DNA of 64,000 nucleotides from Peptostreptococcus russellii (GTDB lineage Bacteria; Bacillota; Clostridia; Peptostreptococcales; Peptostreptococcaceae): contig NZ_FODF01000004.1 in NCBI RefSeq assembly GCF_900110295.1, positions 109,552 through 173,551 of the forward strand. The letters run 5' to 3'. The first letter of the stretch is position 1, and each line of letters opens with the position of its first letter. Made by a program: the position numbers and the translations under genes. Under the pieces are notes generated by a model. It saw nothing but the letters and a program-made list of their open reading frames with translations. It ran no database searches and was not told where the DNA came from. Shown here in pieces: positions 1 through 8,578 of this stretch.

Positions 1-86
1 TCCAGTCTTTCAAATTTTTCTTTAACTCCATTTTTATCTCTGCCAGCTATAATGCTTAAAGACTTTACTCCCTCATCTTCTTGAAT
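1..86 (-). pseudogene. Continuation of ABC-type ATPase frame beyond an in-frame TGA (partial)
   Basis: The frame of the 76-residue product at 87-317 stays open after its TGA (87-89) for 28 codons to the window edge, while both other minus-strand frames close quickly. The translation (IQEDEGVKSLSIIAG, then RDKNGVKEKFERL) looks like real coding sequence, and no ATG, GTG or TTG lies in this frame before the edge. From memory, such a stretch leads into the P-loop of a soluble ABC-type ATPase in clostridial homologues, and the TGA stands where I expect glycine. One GGA-to-TGA change would explain it. Selenocysteine is possible, but I see no convincing SECIS hairpin just after the TGA. A sequencing error cannot be excluded. 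Confidence 0.5.
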
Positions 87-317
87 TCATAAAAATTCCT
101 TCATCTGTTTTATATATTCATAAAAATCTATTAACAGCTTATTTAAATCTAAAGCCATATTTTCTATTTCATCTTCTGAAAACTCATTTAAATATTCTTC
201 AAAGCTATATTCTTCTTTTCCTTTTATATCCAAGGAGTTTTCTTCAAAGAAAGAAAGTACAAATGGATATTTTTCTATTATCTCTTTTAATTTTTTATCT
301 TTCAACTTATTTCTCAT
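87..317 (-). CDS. Small helical domain protein, probably the N-terminal domain of an interrupted ABC-type ATPase
   Basis: A 76-residue acidic, helical product starting MRNKLKDKKLKEIIEKYPF. Its pattern (helix, YPFVLSFFEENSLDI, then FEEYLNEFSEDEI) resembles small DUF1858/ScdA-N-like domains. The same kind of domain opens the binding protein at 1134-2366. The ATG overlaps the end of the upstream GTPase by 11 bases, so translation is probably coupled. The reading frame continues past the TGA to the window edge, so this is more likely the head of a longer ATPase than a complete small protein. No function is known to me; operon context suggests handling of a metal, cofactor or other small ligand together with the neighbouring GTPase and binding protein. 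Confidence 0.6.
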   Translation of the reverse strand: MRNKLKDKKLKEIIEKYPFVLSFFEENSLDIKGKEEYSFEEYLNEFSEDEIENMALDLNKLLIDFYEYIKQMKEFL

Positions 318-1011
318 TTTCTTCCCCCAAATCCATCTTTCTTACATTTCCCATCTGATATTGTTCACCTATTCTTGTTTCTCCAAGACAATAGGAACAA
401 AGTGCTGATGGCATTGGAAATCTCAACTTCATACCCTTCACCGTATCTATTTCTTTCTTTTCTTCAAGAAGCAATCTACTTAATTCGTATGCTCCTTGTC
501 CTGTAAGCCCATTTATATGCATAGTTATTGATGTTGGATTTACTGAATTTACCTTTGACTCAAATACTTCTCTTTCTGCCTGAGATACTATATCTCCTTT
601 GGTTATAACTACTATATCTGCTGCTCTCAGCATTGGACCAATTTTTTTAGGAGTGTTGATTCCCGAAAGATTATCGATTACACAAATACCTTTTATATCC
701 TTGATATATGGAGAGCATCTGTTGCAAAGACCTGCTGACTCCGTTATCAAAAGATCTAGTCCTTTTTCTTTTCCCCACTTCACTATCTCTTCTATATTTG
801 AAACAAAGAAATGGTCTGGACAAAGAGAACCTGAAAGCCCCTTTTTCACAGGAATATCAGCTTTTGCGTATATCAAATCATCATCTGTATATAGGCAATC
901 AAATTTAACTACTCCAACTTTTATATTTTGTCTTTTCAATGCGTCAATTGTTTTCATTATTACACTAGTCTTTCCAGATGATGGAGGACCAGAAAATACT
1001 ACTAAATTCAT
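307..1011 (-). CDS. P-loop GTPase of the HypB/UreG/CobW (G3E) type
   Basis: A 234-residue cytoplasmic protein. A Walker A motif lies at residues 8-16 (GPPSSGKTS), a Walker B-like stretch (LLITESAGLC) follows near the middle, and a TKGD sequence fits the guanine-specifying motif. This is the plan of G3E GTPases, which help load metals or cofactors into enzymes. Many cysteines are arranged like ligands: FDCLYTD, GSLCPDHFF, a CNRC motif right after Walker B, and CSYC near the C-terminus. The start is supported by AAAAGGAG at good spacing. It sits between a signal-less binding protein and an ABC-type ATPase on the same strand. The client is unknown; I infer a metal or corrinoid chaperone role. 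Confidence 0.6.
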   Translation of the reverse strand: MNLVVFSGPPSSGKTSVIMKTIDALKRQNIKVGVVKFDCLYTDDDLIYAKADIPVKKGLSGSLCPDHFFVSNIEEIVKWGKEKGLDLLITESAGLCNRCSPYIKDIKGICVIDNLSGINTPKKIGPMLRAADIVVITKGDIVSQAEREVFESKVNSVNPTSITMHINGLTGQGAYELSRLLLEEKKEIDTVKGMKLRFPMPSALCSYCLGETRIGEQYQMGNVRKMDLGEENEK

Positions 1012-1133
1012 TTTTTTCTCCTTTTAAAATACTTTTTCTTTTACCATAGCTATGTTCTTTTAACTCAGCCCCTGCTTTAAGCCTTTTACAATTTCTTGCA
1101 TAATTTTAAAATAACCATGCGCTTTTAGCTTTT

Positions 1134-2366
1134 TTATTTTATAATCTCTTTATTAAACTTATATTCTAACTCTTTTAGTAAGCTTCCCATATCATGCTTT
1201 TCTATAAATTCCCAACCAATCCACTTGAATTTTTGATTTTCCTCAAGATGATTATCTACTTCCTTATTAGTAGAAGGGAATTTCCCATTTGCCGAAAATA
1301 TATTTCCTATTTGAGGAGACATAAAAAAGTCCACTATTGCTTGTAAGGATTTCTTTTTTTCTTTTTTAGCAATCATAAATATTGGACTTATTATTGCACC
1401 GTCTTTAGGCCATACTGCTACCTGGCTGTTCTCATCTATCATCTTTGTGAAAAAATAAGGTATAATACTAACTGTTGGAGTATTAGAGTTATTTTTTCTT
1501 CTTGATTTCACCATTTCTGCTGGATGTAAGTTTTTCATATATGACCTTGCTAACTTAGAAATTCCATCTTCACCATATTCTCTATAAATAGTAAGTATCA
1601 GCGCATTAAATAAATCCAAATCTCCCACTGGTATTGCCACAGAATCTTCAAATTCTTCACTTAATAAATCCTCCCAAGTTTGAGGTATTTTTCTTCCATT
1701 TAATTCATTTTTATTTACCAAAAAGACAGCTGGCACTACACCTGTAATTAAATATCTTTTTTTAGGATCTCTAAGATCTATATAATCATTGCAAAAATCC
1801 TTATTTATCTCATCTGTAGAAGCTTCAAAAACATCTCTCTCCATAAATTGCCCCATAAGCTCTTTATCAAAGAATAAATCAAAGCCTGCTGACATCAATA
1901 TATCTGGAATTTCATCTATTTTACCTGTTTTAACCTGTTCTTTTATCCAATCAAGACCCATATTTGCAGATTTCAAATCATACTCAATAGAATAGTCAAA
2001 TGAGCTTCTATTTTTTTCAAGCCATTCATTAAAAGACTCTACTAAGGGAATTCTAATTGGACAAGGAAGAACTCCTTCAACATTAATATCTGCCTTTTTC
2101 TTTTTAGAGTTTAATGTTCCCAATAAATCTCTATCTACACTTTCTCTTTCACTCTTTAAAAAAGATAGTAATCTCTCCTCATATATTTCTACATTTATTT
2201 TCTTTAATTTCAATGCCATTGAAAGACTTATATTCTTTGACATACTATTAAATATATTAGAATCTTTAAACTGCTCAAAGCCATTAGCAATTAAAAAGTC
2301 CAAGGCTTTGGGATTTTTCTTCACTATGTCATAAATCTTATCATTTACTGAAAAATAATTATTCAT
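1134..2366 (-). CDS. Signal-less extracellular-type solute-binding protein with an N-terminal DUF1858-like domain
   Basis: A 410-residue protein. I chose the ATG at 2366, preceded by AGAGGAT at good spacing; an ATG 11 codons upstream lacks a site. Residues 1 to about 60 (MNNYFSVNDKIYDIVKKNPK onward) form a small helical domain resembling DUF1858. The rest looks like a family 1 periplasmic binding protein: PCPIRIPLVESFNEWLE, an IPQTWEDLL motif, and SIIPYFFTKM. There is no signal peptide or lipobox, so it should stay in the cytoplasm, which is odd for a binding protein. No permease gene is visible. It is the first gene of a leftward unit with the GTPase and the ATPase. An inverted repeat at 2493-2506 lies upstream. 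Confidence 0.6.
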   Translation of the reverse strand: MNNYFSVNDKIYDIVKKNPKALDFLIANGFEQFKDSNIFNSMSKNISLSMALKLKKINVEIYEERLLSFLKSERESVDRDLLGTLNSKKKKADINVEGVLPCPIRIPLVESFNEWLEKNRSSFDYSIEYDLKSANMGLDWIKEQVKTGKIDEIPDILMSAGFDLFFDKELMGQFMERDVFEASTDEINKDFCNDYIDLRDPKKRYLITGVVPAVFLVNKNELNGRKIPQTWEDLLSEEFEDSVAIPVGDLDLFNALILTIYREYGEDGISKLARSYMKNLHPAEMVKSRRKNNSNTPTVSIIPYFFTKMIDENSQVAVWPKDGAIISPIFMIAKKEKKKSLQAIVDFFMSPQIGNIFSANGKFPSTNKEVDNHLEENQKFKWIGWEFIEKHDMGSLLKELEYKFNKEIIK

Positions 2367-2492
2367 TTTTATCCTCTTTTCTTTATTTATAATTCTCATT
2401 TATATATACCTATTTAATATTTATTATTTTTTATACCACTATTTAAATTAACTTTTCTATAAATAGATTACTATAACTATCTTTTTTTTTCA

Positions 2493-2506
2493 GTTGCATT
2501 TGCAAC
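2493..2506. promoter_or_regulatory. Inverted repeat GTTGCA-TT-TGCAAC, possible operator
   Basis: Two perfect 6-base half sites separated by two bases lie in the divergent intergenic region, about 127 bases upstream of the binding-protein start and 185 upstream of dcd. It is the most GC-containing element in an otherwise very AT-rich gap and has no T-run, so it looks like a dimeric repressor site rather than a terminator. The regulator is unknown. Confidence 0.35.
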
Positions 2507-2594
2507 ATAATTAATAAAAATCAACAACTACACTATATATATGCTAGAAAAGTAAATTATTGCTATCTTTATTGTTTATTGACTTGCTTAAGTG

Positions 2595-2603
2595 TGTTAT
2601 AAT
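2595..2603 (+). promoter_or_regulatory. Extended -10 promoter of dcd
   Basis: TGTTATAAT matches an extended -10 element (TG-N-TATAAT). No well-spaced -35 box is seen, which is usual for this promoter type. It would give an untranslated leader of roughly 80 bases before dcd. Confidence 0.45.
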
Positions 2604-2690
2604 GATAAAAAGATATGGTGATTTCAACGATTATGACTTTTAATTTATCATTTTCGTTTTTGATTAATAATTTTTATAGAGGTGGAAATA

Positions 2691-3215
2691 ATGATTTTAT
2701 CTGGTAAAGAAATATTAAAAAATGTAGAGTCTGGTGACATTATAATAGAACCTTTTAATAAGGATAATGTAAATCCAAACAGCTACAATCTTTCATTAAG
2801 CAATGAACTTTTGGTATATGAAAATGAAGTTTTAGATATGAAGGTTCCAAATCCTGCTAAGAAAATAACTATTCCTGAAGAAGGGCTTCTTCTTGAACCT
2901 AATAAATTATACCTAGGTAGAACAAATGAATTTACTAAAACAGAAAAATTTGTACCTATGTTAGAAGGAAGATCTTCAACAGGAAGATTGGGTCTTTTTA
3001 TTCATGTTACTGCTGGTTTCGGTGATATTGGATTTGCAGGATACTGGACTCTTGAAATATTCTGCGTTCAGCCTATAAGAATATATCCTGATACTCAAAT
3101 CTGCCAGATTTATTATCATGATATTCATGGTGACTACGACCTTTATTCTAGTGGAAAGTATCAAAATAACAAGGGTATTCAACCTTCACTTATGTATAAA
3201 GACTTTGAAAAGTAG
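2691..3215 (+). CDS. dcd: dCTP deaminase
   Basis: Deaminates dCTP to dUTP, feeding dTMP synthesis; it is a soluble trimer of the dUTPase fold. The 174-residue product starts MILSGKEILKN, as the family usually does. Diagnostic stretches are NPNSYNLSL, LEGRSSTGRLGLFIHVTAG, then GFGDIGFAGYWTLEIF, containing the conserved TLE glutamate used in deamination, and the C-terminal YQNNKGIQPS. I use the ATG at 2691 because GAGGTGG sits just upstream; a GTG at 2682 lies inside that ribosome site. Whether it also hydrolyses dUTP, as some archaeal and clostridial-type enzymes do, cannot be told here. The gene is monocistronic, with a terminator 10 bases after the stop. Confidence 0.93.
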   Translation: MILSGKEILKNVESGDIIIEPFNKDNVNPNSYNLSLSNELLVYENEVLDMKVPNPAKKITIPEEGLLLEPNKLYLGRTNEFTKTEKFVPMLEGRSSTGRLGLFIHVTAGFGDIGFAGYWTLEIFCVQPIRIYPDTQICQIYYHDIHGDYDLYSSGKYQNNKGIQPSLMYKDFEK

Positions 3216-3225
3216 AACTAAAAAT

Positions 3226-3253
3226 GCTTGCCTATTTGGGCAAGCTATTTTTT
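3226..3253 (+). terminator. Terminator of dcd
   Basis: A 7-bp GC-rich stem (GCTTGCC with GGCAAGC, 6-base loop) is followed by a T-run. The opposite strand also ends in a T-run, so it may act in both directions. Confidence 0.85.
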
Positions 3254-3254
3254 G

Positions 3255-3301
3255 CAATAAAATAAGACATAAGGGCAAGTGCTTGCCTTTGATGTCTTAT
3301 T
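3255..3301 (-). terminator. Terminator of nfo
   Basis: A long imperfect palindrome pairs AATAAGACAT with ATGTCTTATT around an inner GGCAAG/CTTGCC stem. On the minus strand it is followed by TTATTG. It lies directly behind the dcd terminator, giving back-to-back terminators for convergent genes. Confidence 0.6.
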
Positions 3302-3389
3302 GATCTGGCTGTTTTTAACAGTTATATTTATTTTTAATAATATAGCTGGAGTTTAAAACTTATCCCTAAAAAATCCAGATTCTAAAGCT

Positions 3390-4223
3390 CTATTTATCCT
3401 CAAGAGTTCTAAGAAGTTCTATCTCCTCTTTATATCCAGAAAAATCATTAGGTGTCTCCAAAATCATAGGTAGAGTCTTTAAGTATGGATGATTGACTAT
3501 ATTTTTAAATGTATCAATTCCAAGATATCCCTCTCCTATTTTTTCATGTCTATCCTTATGACTTCCTCTTTCATTTTTGCTATCATTTAAATGAAGTGCC
3601 TTTAATTTATCAAGTCCTATTATTTTATCAAACTCCTCAAGAACTTCATCAAGATTATAAATTATGTCATATCCACCATCGCTTATGTGACAAGTATCTA
3701 GGCATACTCCTACTTTATCACTTAGTTCAACTTTATCTATTATAGACTTAATTTCTTCAAAGTTTCTACCTATTTCAGTACCCTTGCCTGCCATTGTTTC
3801 AAGAAGAACAGTAGTTGTCATATCTTTTTTTAATACTTTATTTAAAACATCTGCTATTAAATTAACTCCCAAATCTACACCCTGCTTTACATGACTACCT
3901 GGATGAAAATTGTAATAGTTTCCTGGAATAAGTTCCATTTTGGCTAAATCTTCATTCATAGCCATTAAAGCGAATTCTCTAGTTTTTTCAGTTGCACTTG
4001 CTGCATTTAATGTATACGGAGCATGTGCTACAAGTTTTCCAAAGTCGTTTTCCTTTATATATTCATTAAATTCTTTTACGTCTTTCATATCTACATCTTT
4101 TGCTTTTCCGCCTCTAGGGTTTCTTGTAAAGAATGCAAAAGTATTAGCTCCCATTGCTTTTGCTTCTCTTGCCATTGCCATAAAACCATTTGATACGGAT
4201 AAATGTGATCCTATATATAACAT
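3390..4223 (-). CDS. nfo: Endonuclease IV (AP endonuclease)
   Basis: A zinc-dependent AP endonuclease that cuts DNA 5' of abasic sites in base excision repair. The 277-residue length is normal for the family. Typical motifs are [11 protein letters not shown] at the N-terminus, [13 protein letters not shown], the metal ligands in [36 protein letters not shown] and [22 protein letters not shown]. These are the class signatures of Nfo. The start has AAAAGGAGGATA just upstream. It is transcribed alone: a terminator separates it from the rib operon upstream, and it is convergent with dcd. Confidence 0.95.
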   Translation of the reverse strand: MLYIGSHLSVSNGFMAMAREAKAMGANTFAFFTRNPRGGKAKDVDMKDVKEFNEYIKENDFGKLVAHAPYTLNAASATEKTREFALMAMNEDLAKMELIPGNYYNFHPGSHVKQGVDLGVNLIADVLNKVLKKDMTTTVLLETMAGKGTEIGRNFEEIKSIIDKVELSDKVGVCLDTCHISDGGYDIIYNLDEVLEEFDKIIGLDKLKALHLNDSKNERGSHKDRHEKIGEGYLGIDTFKNIVNHPYLKTLPMILETPNDFSGYKEEIELLRTLEDK

Positions 4224-4303
4224 GGGTATCCTCCTTTTAAAATTACAACTACACTTAGATATAACATATTTATATTATACCCAATTATAGCATGTAATTA
4301 ACA

Positions 4304-4337
4304 AAACAAAAGGAAAGCAGATGCTTTCCTTTTGTTT
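4304..4337 (-). terminator. Terminator of the riboflavin operon
   Basis: A 16-bp stem pairing AAACAAAAGGAAAGCA with its complement around a 2-base loop, followed by TTTTG on the minus strand. It lies in the 305-base gap between ribH and nfo; the rest of that gap is AT-rich with nothing else recognised. Confidence 0.8.
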
Positions 4338-4528
4338 CTAATCTTACTTTTATTAGTTTTTCTACTATTAAAATCCTATTAATCTCAAGATATATTTGAT
4401 TTCGCTTTTTATTAATTCTTATTATTTAATATTTGAAAGTTTACACTTTATTTTTAAAGTTTTATATTTTTATATTTAAATTTATTAAAAACATCTAATT
4501 TTATTTTTTTAATATAAATAAGCTCTTT

Positions 4529-4990
4529 TTAAAGTTCTCTCATAAGATTTATCATTTCTATTGCTCCTGTTGCAACATCAAATCCCTTATTTCCAGCTTT
4601 TGTCCCTGCTCTTTCAATTGCCTGTTCAATATTTTCTGTTGTTAAAACTCCAAACATTACAGGAAGTTCATGTTTTAATGAAATCTGAGCAATACCTTTT
4701 GATACTTCATTGCATACATAGTCATAATGGCTTGTACTTCCACGAATAACCGCACCTAAGCATATTATAGCATCATACTTCTTACTAGATGCCATCTTAG
4801 AAGCTATTAAAGGTATTTCAAATGCTCCTGGAACCCAAGCTATATCTATATCATCACTTTCTACTCCATGTCTTTTTAGAGCATCCATAGAGCCATCCAA
4901 TAGTTTGGATACTATAAACTCATTAAATCTTGCTGCTACTATTCCTATTTTTATCTTGTCTGCTACTAACTTTCCTTCATATAAATTCAT
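4529..4990 (-). CDS. ribH: 6,7-dimethyl-8-ribityllumazine synthase
   Basis: Condenses 5-amino-6-ribitylaminouracil with 3,4-dihydroxy-2-butanone 4-phosphate to lumazine, the penultimate step of riboflavin synthesis. The 153-residue product has the family blocks [58 protein letters not shown] and AGNKGFDVA, including the catalytic-region histidine of the HYDYV-type motif. Such enzymes assemble into pentamers or icosahedral shells. It is the last gene of the rib operon, 10 bases after ribBA, with an AGGGGGA ribosome site. Confidence 0.96.
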   Translation of the reverse strand: MNLYEGKLVADKIKIGIVAARFNEFIVSKLLDGSMDALKRHGVESDDIDIAWVPGAFEIPLIASKMASSKKYDAIICLGAVIRGSTSHYDYVCNEVSKGIAQISLKHELPVMFGVLTTENIEQAIERAGTKAGNKGFDVATGAIEMINLMREL

Positions 4991-5000
4991 TTTTTTCCCC

Positions 5001-6218
5001 CTATTTTCCTACTACATTCTTTAATTCTAAAATATGTCCCATTTTCTCTTTTTTAGTCTTTAAATAATTTTTATCATGTTCATTTGCCTGAACTTCTATT
5101 GCTCTTCTCTCTTTTATATCTATTCCATAATCCTTCAGTTGCTCTATTTTATCTGGATTGTTAGTAAGAATGTTTAAACTTTTCACTCCAAGATCCTTTA
5201 AAATTTGAGCCGCTATATAATACTCTCTCATATCGGCTTCAAAGCCTAATGCTAAATTTGCTTCTAAAGTATCCATACCTTTTTCTTGTAAAGCATATGC
5301 CTTTAACTTGTTTATTAAGCCTATTCCTCTTCCCTCTTGTCTCATATATAGCAGGATACCTCTTCCCTCTTTTTCTATTTCACTCATTGCAAAGTTAAGT
5401 TGTTCGCCGCAGTCACACTTGAGAGATGAGAATACATCTCCAGTTAAACATTCTGAATGAACTCTGCAAAGAACATCCTCTCCATCAGATATATCACCCT
5501 TTACAAGAGCTATGTGATGTTCACCGTTCAACAAATTAATATATCCGTATGCCTTAAAATCTCCGTATTTTGTAGGTATATATGCCTCTACTGATTTTTC
5601 TACTAATTTATCATTCTTTTTTCTATATTCTTGAAGTTTTTTTATTGTAGTGAACTTTATATCCCATTTTTTAGCAAGTTCTATAAGCTCAGTTTTTCTC
5701 ATCATGGTACCGTCATCTTTCATAATCTCACAGCAAAGACCTATTTCTTCAAGCCCTGCTATTTTTAGCAAATCTACAGTTGCCTCTGTATGACCATTTC
5801 TCTCTAGTACTCCATTGTCCTTTGCTTTTAACGGAAACATATGTCCAGGTCTTCTAAAATCTGAAGGCTTTGCTCTTTTTTCAATTGCCTTTCTAGCTGT
5901 ATATCCTCTCTCTTCTGCAGATATTCCAGTTGTAGTATCAATATGATCTATAGATACTGTAAAGGCAGTTTCATGATTATCAGTATTATCTGTAACCATT
6001 TGAGAAAGATTTAACTTTTGGCAATATTCCTTGCTCATAGGCATACATATCAGCCCTTTACCATGAACAGCCATAAAGTTCACATTTTCAGTTGTTGCAA
6101 ATTCTGCAGCACATATAAAATCTCCTTCATTTTCCCTATCTTCGTCATCTGTAACAAGAACTATCTTACCTTTTCTTAAATCTTCTACAACCTCTTCAAT
6201 ACTGTTAAATTTAAACAT
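5001..6218 (-). CDS. ribBA: 3,4-dihydroxy-2-butanone-4-phosphate synthase / GTP cyclohydrolase II
   Basis: A bifunctional enzyme that supplies both branches of riboflavin synthesis. Residues 1 to about 200 are the RibB domain, with the acidic [10 protein letters not shown] motif and [10 protein letters not shown]. The remainder is GTP cyclohydrolase II, with the zinc-binding cysteines in [18 protein letters not shown] and the [15 protein letters not shown]-binding loop. At 405 residues it is of normal length for the fusion. It starts 27 bases after ribE with AAAAGGGAGA upstream. Riboswitch control through the operon leader is expected. Confidence 0.96.
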   Translation of the reverse strand: MFKFNSIEEVVEDLRKGKIVLVTDDEDRENEGDFICAAEFATTENVNFMAVHGKGLICMPMSKEYCQKLNLSQMVTDNTDNHETAFTVSIDHIDTTTGISAEERGYTARKAIEKRAKPSDFRRPGHMFPLKAKDNGVLERNGHTEATVDLLKIAGLEEIGLCCEIMKDDGTMMRKTELIELAKKWDIKFTTIKKLQEYRKKNDKLVEKSVEAYIPTKYGDFKAYGYINLLNGEHHIALVKGDISDGEDVLCRVHSECLTGDVFSSLKCDCGEQLNFAMSEIEKEGRGILLYMRQEGRGIGLINKLKAYALQEKGMDTLEANLALGFEADMREYYIAAQILKDLGVKSLNILTNNPDKIEQLKDYGIDIKERRAIEVQANEHDKNYLKTKKEKMGHILELKNVVGK

Positions 6219-6245
6219 TTTTTATCTCCCTTTTCATATATATAT

Positions 6246-6905
6246 TTAAAAACCATTTTCTATTAAAAATTTCATATCTATATTACTTTCTTTACTTTTT
6301 TCTTTGCTAATGTCTCCATCTAAATACAGAAGTTTTTCTACATACTTAGCTATACAGTCATTCTCTATATTTACTCTACTTCCTATTTTTTTCTCAGATA
6401 AATTACTAGCAGCTCTTGTATGCGGGATAACGGATACGCTAAAATCTTTATCGTTTTCTTCTGCAACTGTGAGACTTATTCCATCAATTGCCACTGAACC
6501 CTTTTCTATAATATATTTTAAAATTTTCTCATTTGCTTCTATACAGTACCAAACTGCATTATCGTCTTTTTTAATGGATTTTATTTTACCTACACCATCA
6601 ATATGTCCAGATACAATATGTCCCCCCAACCTAGTACTTAACTTTAAAGCTCTTTCTAGATTAACTCTTGAGCCCTTTTTTAACTCTCCAAGAGACGACC
6701 TTTTCAAACTTTCATGCATTATATCTGCAGAGAAAGATTTGCTGGATATATCTGTTACTGTAAGGCATACTCCATTTACTGAAATGCTGTCTCCGATTTT
6801 ACTTTCTTCAAGGACTTTTTCAGCCTCTATAGTAAAAATTGCTGAGTTTGTAGAATTTTTGATACTACTTACTCTTCCAACTTCCTCTACTATTCCTGTA
6901 AACAT
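6246..6905 (-). CDS. ribE: Riboflavin synthase, alpha subunit
   Basis: Dismutates two molecules of 6,7-dimethyl-8-ribityllumazine to riboflavin and the ribitylaminouracil precursor. The protein opens with MFTGIVEEVGRV and is built of two similar lumazine-binding barrels; GGHIVSGHIDGVG starts the second. It is 219 residues, with a slightly long C-terminal tail. The start codon lies inside the 3' end of ribD (16-base overlap), so translational coupling is likely. Confidence 0.95.
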   Translation of the reverse strand: MFTGIVEEVGRVSSIKNSTNSAIFTIEAEKVLEESKIGDSISVNGVCLTVTDISSKSFSADIMHESLKRSSLGELKKGSRVNLERALKLSTRLGGHIVSGHIDGVGKIKSIKKDDNAVWYCIEANEKILKYIIEKGSVAIDGISLTVAEENDKDFSVSVIPHTRAASNLSEKKIGSRVNIENDCIAKYVEKLLYLDGDISKEKSKESNIDMKFLIENGF

Positions 6906-8065
6906 GGTATAACCTCGCTTTCAATCAATATATCTCCATCATATTGAGAAATACTCTTTAAATTTAGATTAAATGCTTTGTTAGGACTTTCTACTCCTAA
7001 ACCTGAAATTGGACTTTTAGCATTTTCTCCACCAAAGATTTTTCCTGCTATATAGCTTTGTAGATCATCTACTATTCCTTCTTCAAAAGCAGACCAATTA
7101 AGACTTGCTCCACCTTCAATAATTATGCTATCTATATTCATCTCTCCTAAAGTTTTTATAAGCTCTTTTAATTTTATTTTATTTGTATTTTCTTGTACTA
7201 TTACTTGACAACCCTTATCTAAATATTTCTTTATTTTTAAAAAATTCTTAGAAGCAGTCGCAATAATAGTTTTATATTCTTTTGCTGTTTCTACTACTTT
7301 TGAATTTAATGGAGTTCTTAAATTTGTATCGCATATAATTCTTGTTACCTTCTTTGTTTCATAAAAATCTCCATTTTTTACTATTCCATATTTTTCAAAA
7401 TCCGACTCTAAAATCAAATTTTTTATTTCTTCCAGCCTAGAATTAAGCATAGGGTCATCAGCTATAATAGTATTTACTCCAACCATTATTGCTGAATAAA
7501 TATGCCTATCTAAATGCACTCTAGCTCTAGATTTTTCACCTGTTATCCACTTTGACTTTCCTGAATAAGTAGCTATTTTTCCGTCTAATGTCATTGCATA
7601 TTTCATCAAAATATATGGCTCTTTATTTTTTATATACTTGAAAAATACTTTATTTATACTATCGCACTCTTCTCTCATAAAGTCCTCAACAACATCTATT
7701 CCATTTTCCCTAAGAATCTTACAACCTTTTCCATAGACTTTTGGATTAGGATCTCTTGATCCAACAACTACTTTTTTTATTCCAGACTCTATAATTTTTT
7801 CTGTGCATGGTGGAGTTTTTCCATAGTGACAACAAGGTTCCAAACTTACATACATTGTTGCCCCCTCTAGATTTACTTTTGAAGATGCTATTGCATTTCT
7901 TTCTGCATGAAGTCCACCATACTCTTGATGGTATCCTTCTCCTACTATTTCTCCATCTTTTACAATCACTGCTCCCACAAGAGGATTGGGACTGACTCGC
8001 CCTCTTCCCCTCAAAGCAAGTTCCAATGCTCTTTTCATATAAACTTCATCAATTTTAGATTCCAT
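6890..8065 (-). CDS. ribD: Bifunctional diaminohydroxyphosphoribosylaminopyrimidine deaminase / uracil reductase
   Basis: Performs two early steps of riboflavin synthesis. The N-terminal deaminase carries the zinc site HAERNAI and PCCHYGKTPPC. The C-terminal reductase domain starts near residue 145 (YILMKYAMTLDGKIAT, then SKWITG) and ends with IIEGGASLNWSAFEEG. I use the ATG at 8065, preceded by GGGGGT; an in-frame ATG four codons earlier overlaps that ribosome site. Length 391 residues, as expected. First gene of the rib operon, about 300 bases after the FMN aptamer. Confidence 0.95.
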   Translation of the reverse strand: MESKIDEVYMKRALELALRGRGRVSPNPLVGAVIVKDGEIVGEGYHQEYGGLHAERNAIASSKVNLEGATMYVSLEPCCHYGKTPPCTEKIIESGIKKVVVGSRDPNPKVYGKGCKILRENGIDVVEDFMREECDSINKVFFKYIKNKEPYILMKYAMTLDGKIATYSGKSKWITGEKSRARVHLDRHIYSAIMVGVNTIIADDPMLNSRLEEIKNLILESDFEKYGIVKNGDFYETKKVTRIICDTNLRTPLNSKVVETAKEYKTIIATASKNFLKIKKYLDKGCQVIVQENTNKIKLKELIKTLGEMNIDSIIIEGGASLNWSAFEEGIVDDLQSYIAGKIFGGENAKSPISGLGVESPNKAFNLNLKSISQYDGDILIESEVIPCLQE

Positions 8066-8143
8066 TTTTACCCCCATTGATTTATTTCGAGTTTTATTTT
8101 GCTTTTAAAAAGCTAAAAATCTTCCAAATCCCTGTTTTTAAGC

Positions 8144-8175
8144 AAAATAAAAACCTCGAAGCTAAACTTCAAGGC
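8144..8175 (-). terminator. Second terminator in the rib leader
   Basis: An 8-bp stem (CCTTGAAG with CTTCGAGG, one G-T pair, 5-base loop) is followed on the minus strand by TTTTTATTTT. It lies between the aptamer and ribD, about 90 bases before the start codon, so transcripts escaping the first terminator meet a second. Confidence 0.65.
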
Positions 8176-8308
8176 CTTAGGATATTTGAATAATATGTTA
8201 TCTGCTGTGATTAATGTTACTTTTAAAAAATAGCCGACTCTAGAAAAAGCAATAAATAAAATAAAAATATTTTATCATTGTATTCTCATTTTCATAAATC
8301 TTTACTTT

Positions 8309-8340
8309 AAAAATCCTGAAATGATAGAATCATTCCAGGA
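8309..8340 (-). terminator. Riboswitch terminator in the rib leader
   Basis: A 12-bp stem (TCCTGGAATGAT with ATCATTTCAGGA, 3-base loop) is followed by TTTTT on the minus strand, 42 bases downstream of the FMN aptamer. Position and strength suit the expression platform of a transcription-terminating FMN riboswitch. Confidence 0.75.
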
Positions 8341-8381
8341 CAAATCGGCATACTAAAATATTAAACCACATATCATCATAC

Positions 8382-8488
8382 CATCTTCTTTCATCCAGAC
8401 TATACTGTCGGCTCCGGAATCTAACCGGATCTGCTACTGCTCGCGGGCTTTACCGCCGGTGGGGACTCACACCCCGCCCTGAAGATTT
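8382..8488 (-). promoter_or_regulatory. FMN riboswitch (RFN element)
   Basis: The minus strand carries the classic conserved blocks in order: TCTTCAGGGCGGGGTG, GAGTCCCCACCGGCGGT, AGCCCGCGAGC, GATCCGGT, GATTCCGG, GCCGACAGTATAGTCTGGATG and the closing AGAAGA. The terminal P1 helix (AATCTTC with GAAGATGG) is present. Binding of FMN should favour the downstream terminator and reduce rib expression. Confidence 0.96.
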
Positions 8489-8505
8489 ATTTAATTGACA
8501 ATTTG

Positions 8506-8534
8506 AGCATAACATACAATGTAAACGTTGTCAA
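8506..8534 (-). promoter_or_regulatory. Promoter of the riboflavin operon
   Basis: On the minus strand TTGACA (8534-8529) is followed after exactly 17 bases by TATGCT (8511-8506). Transcription would begin near 8499, about ten bases before the FMN aptamer. Confidence 0.8.
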
Positions 8535-8578
8535 TCGATTATATTTTTTATTGTTTTTTCTTTATGTATTTTTTATTA

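Noticed and set aside
41..89. SECIS element after the TGA at 87-89
   Set aside because: Only a weak AAGA/UCUU pairing with a large loop can be drawn. It is not enough to call selenocysteine.
599..1027. 142-codon open frame on the plus strand
   Set aside because: Lies antisense to the clear P-loop GTPase gene, has no ribosome site and no family resemblance.
3261..3301. Long palindrome as a mobile or regulatory repeat
   Set aside because: It is followed by T-rich sequence on the minus strand and lies just after nfo, so it is adequately explained as a terminator.
6304..6912. 202-codon open frame on the plus strand
   Set aside because: Antisense to ribE, whose product is unmistakable. Long antisense frames are common opposite AT-rich coding sequence.
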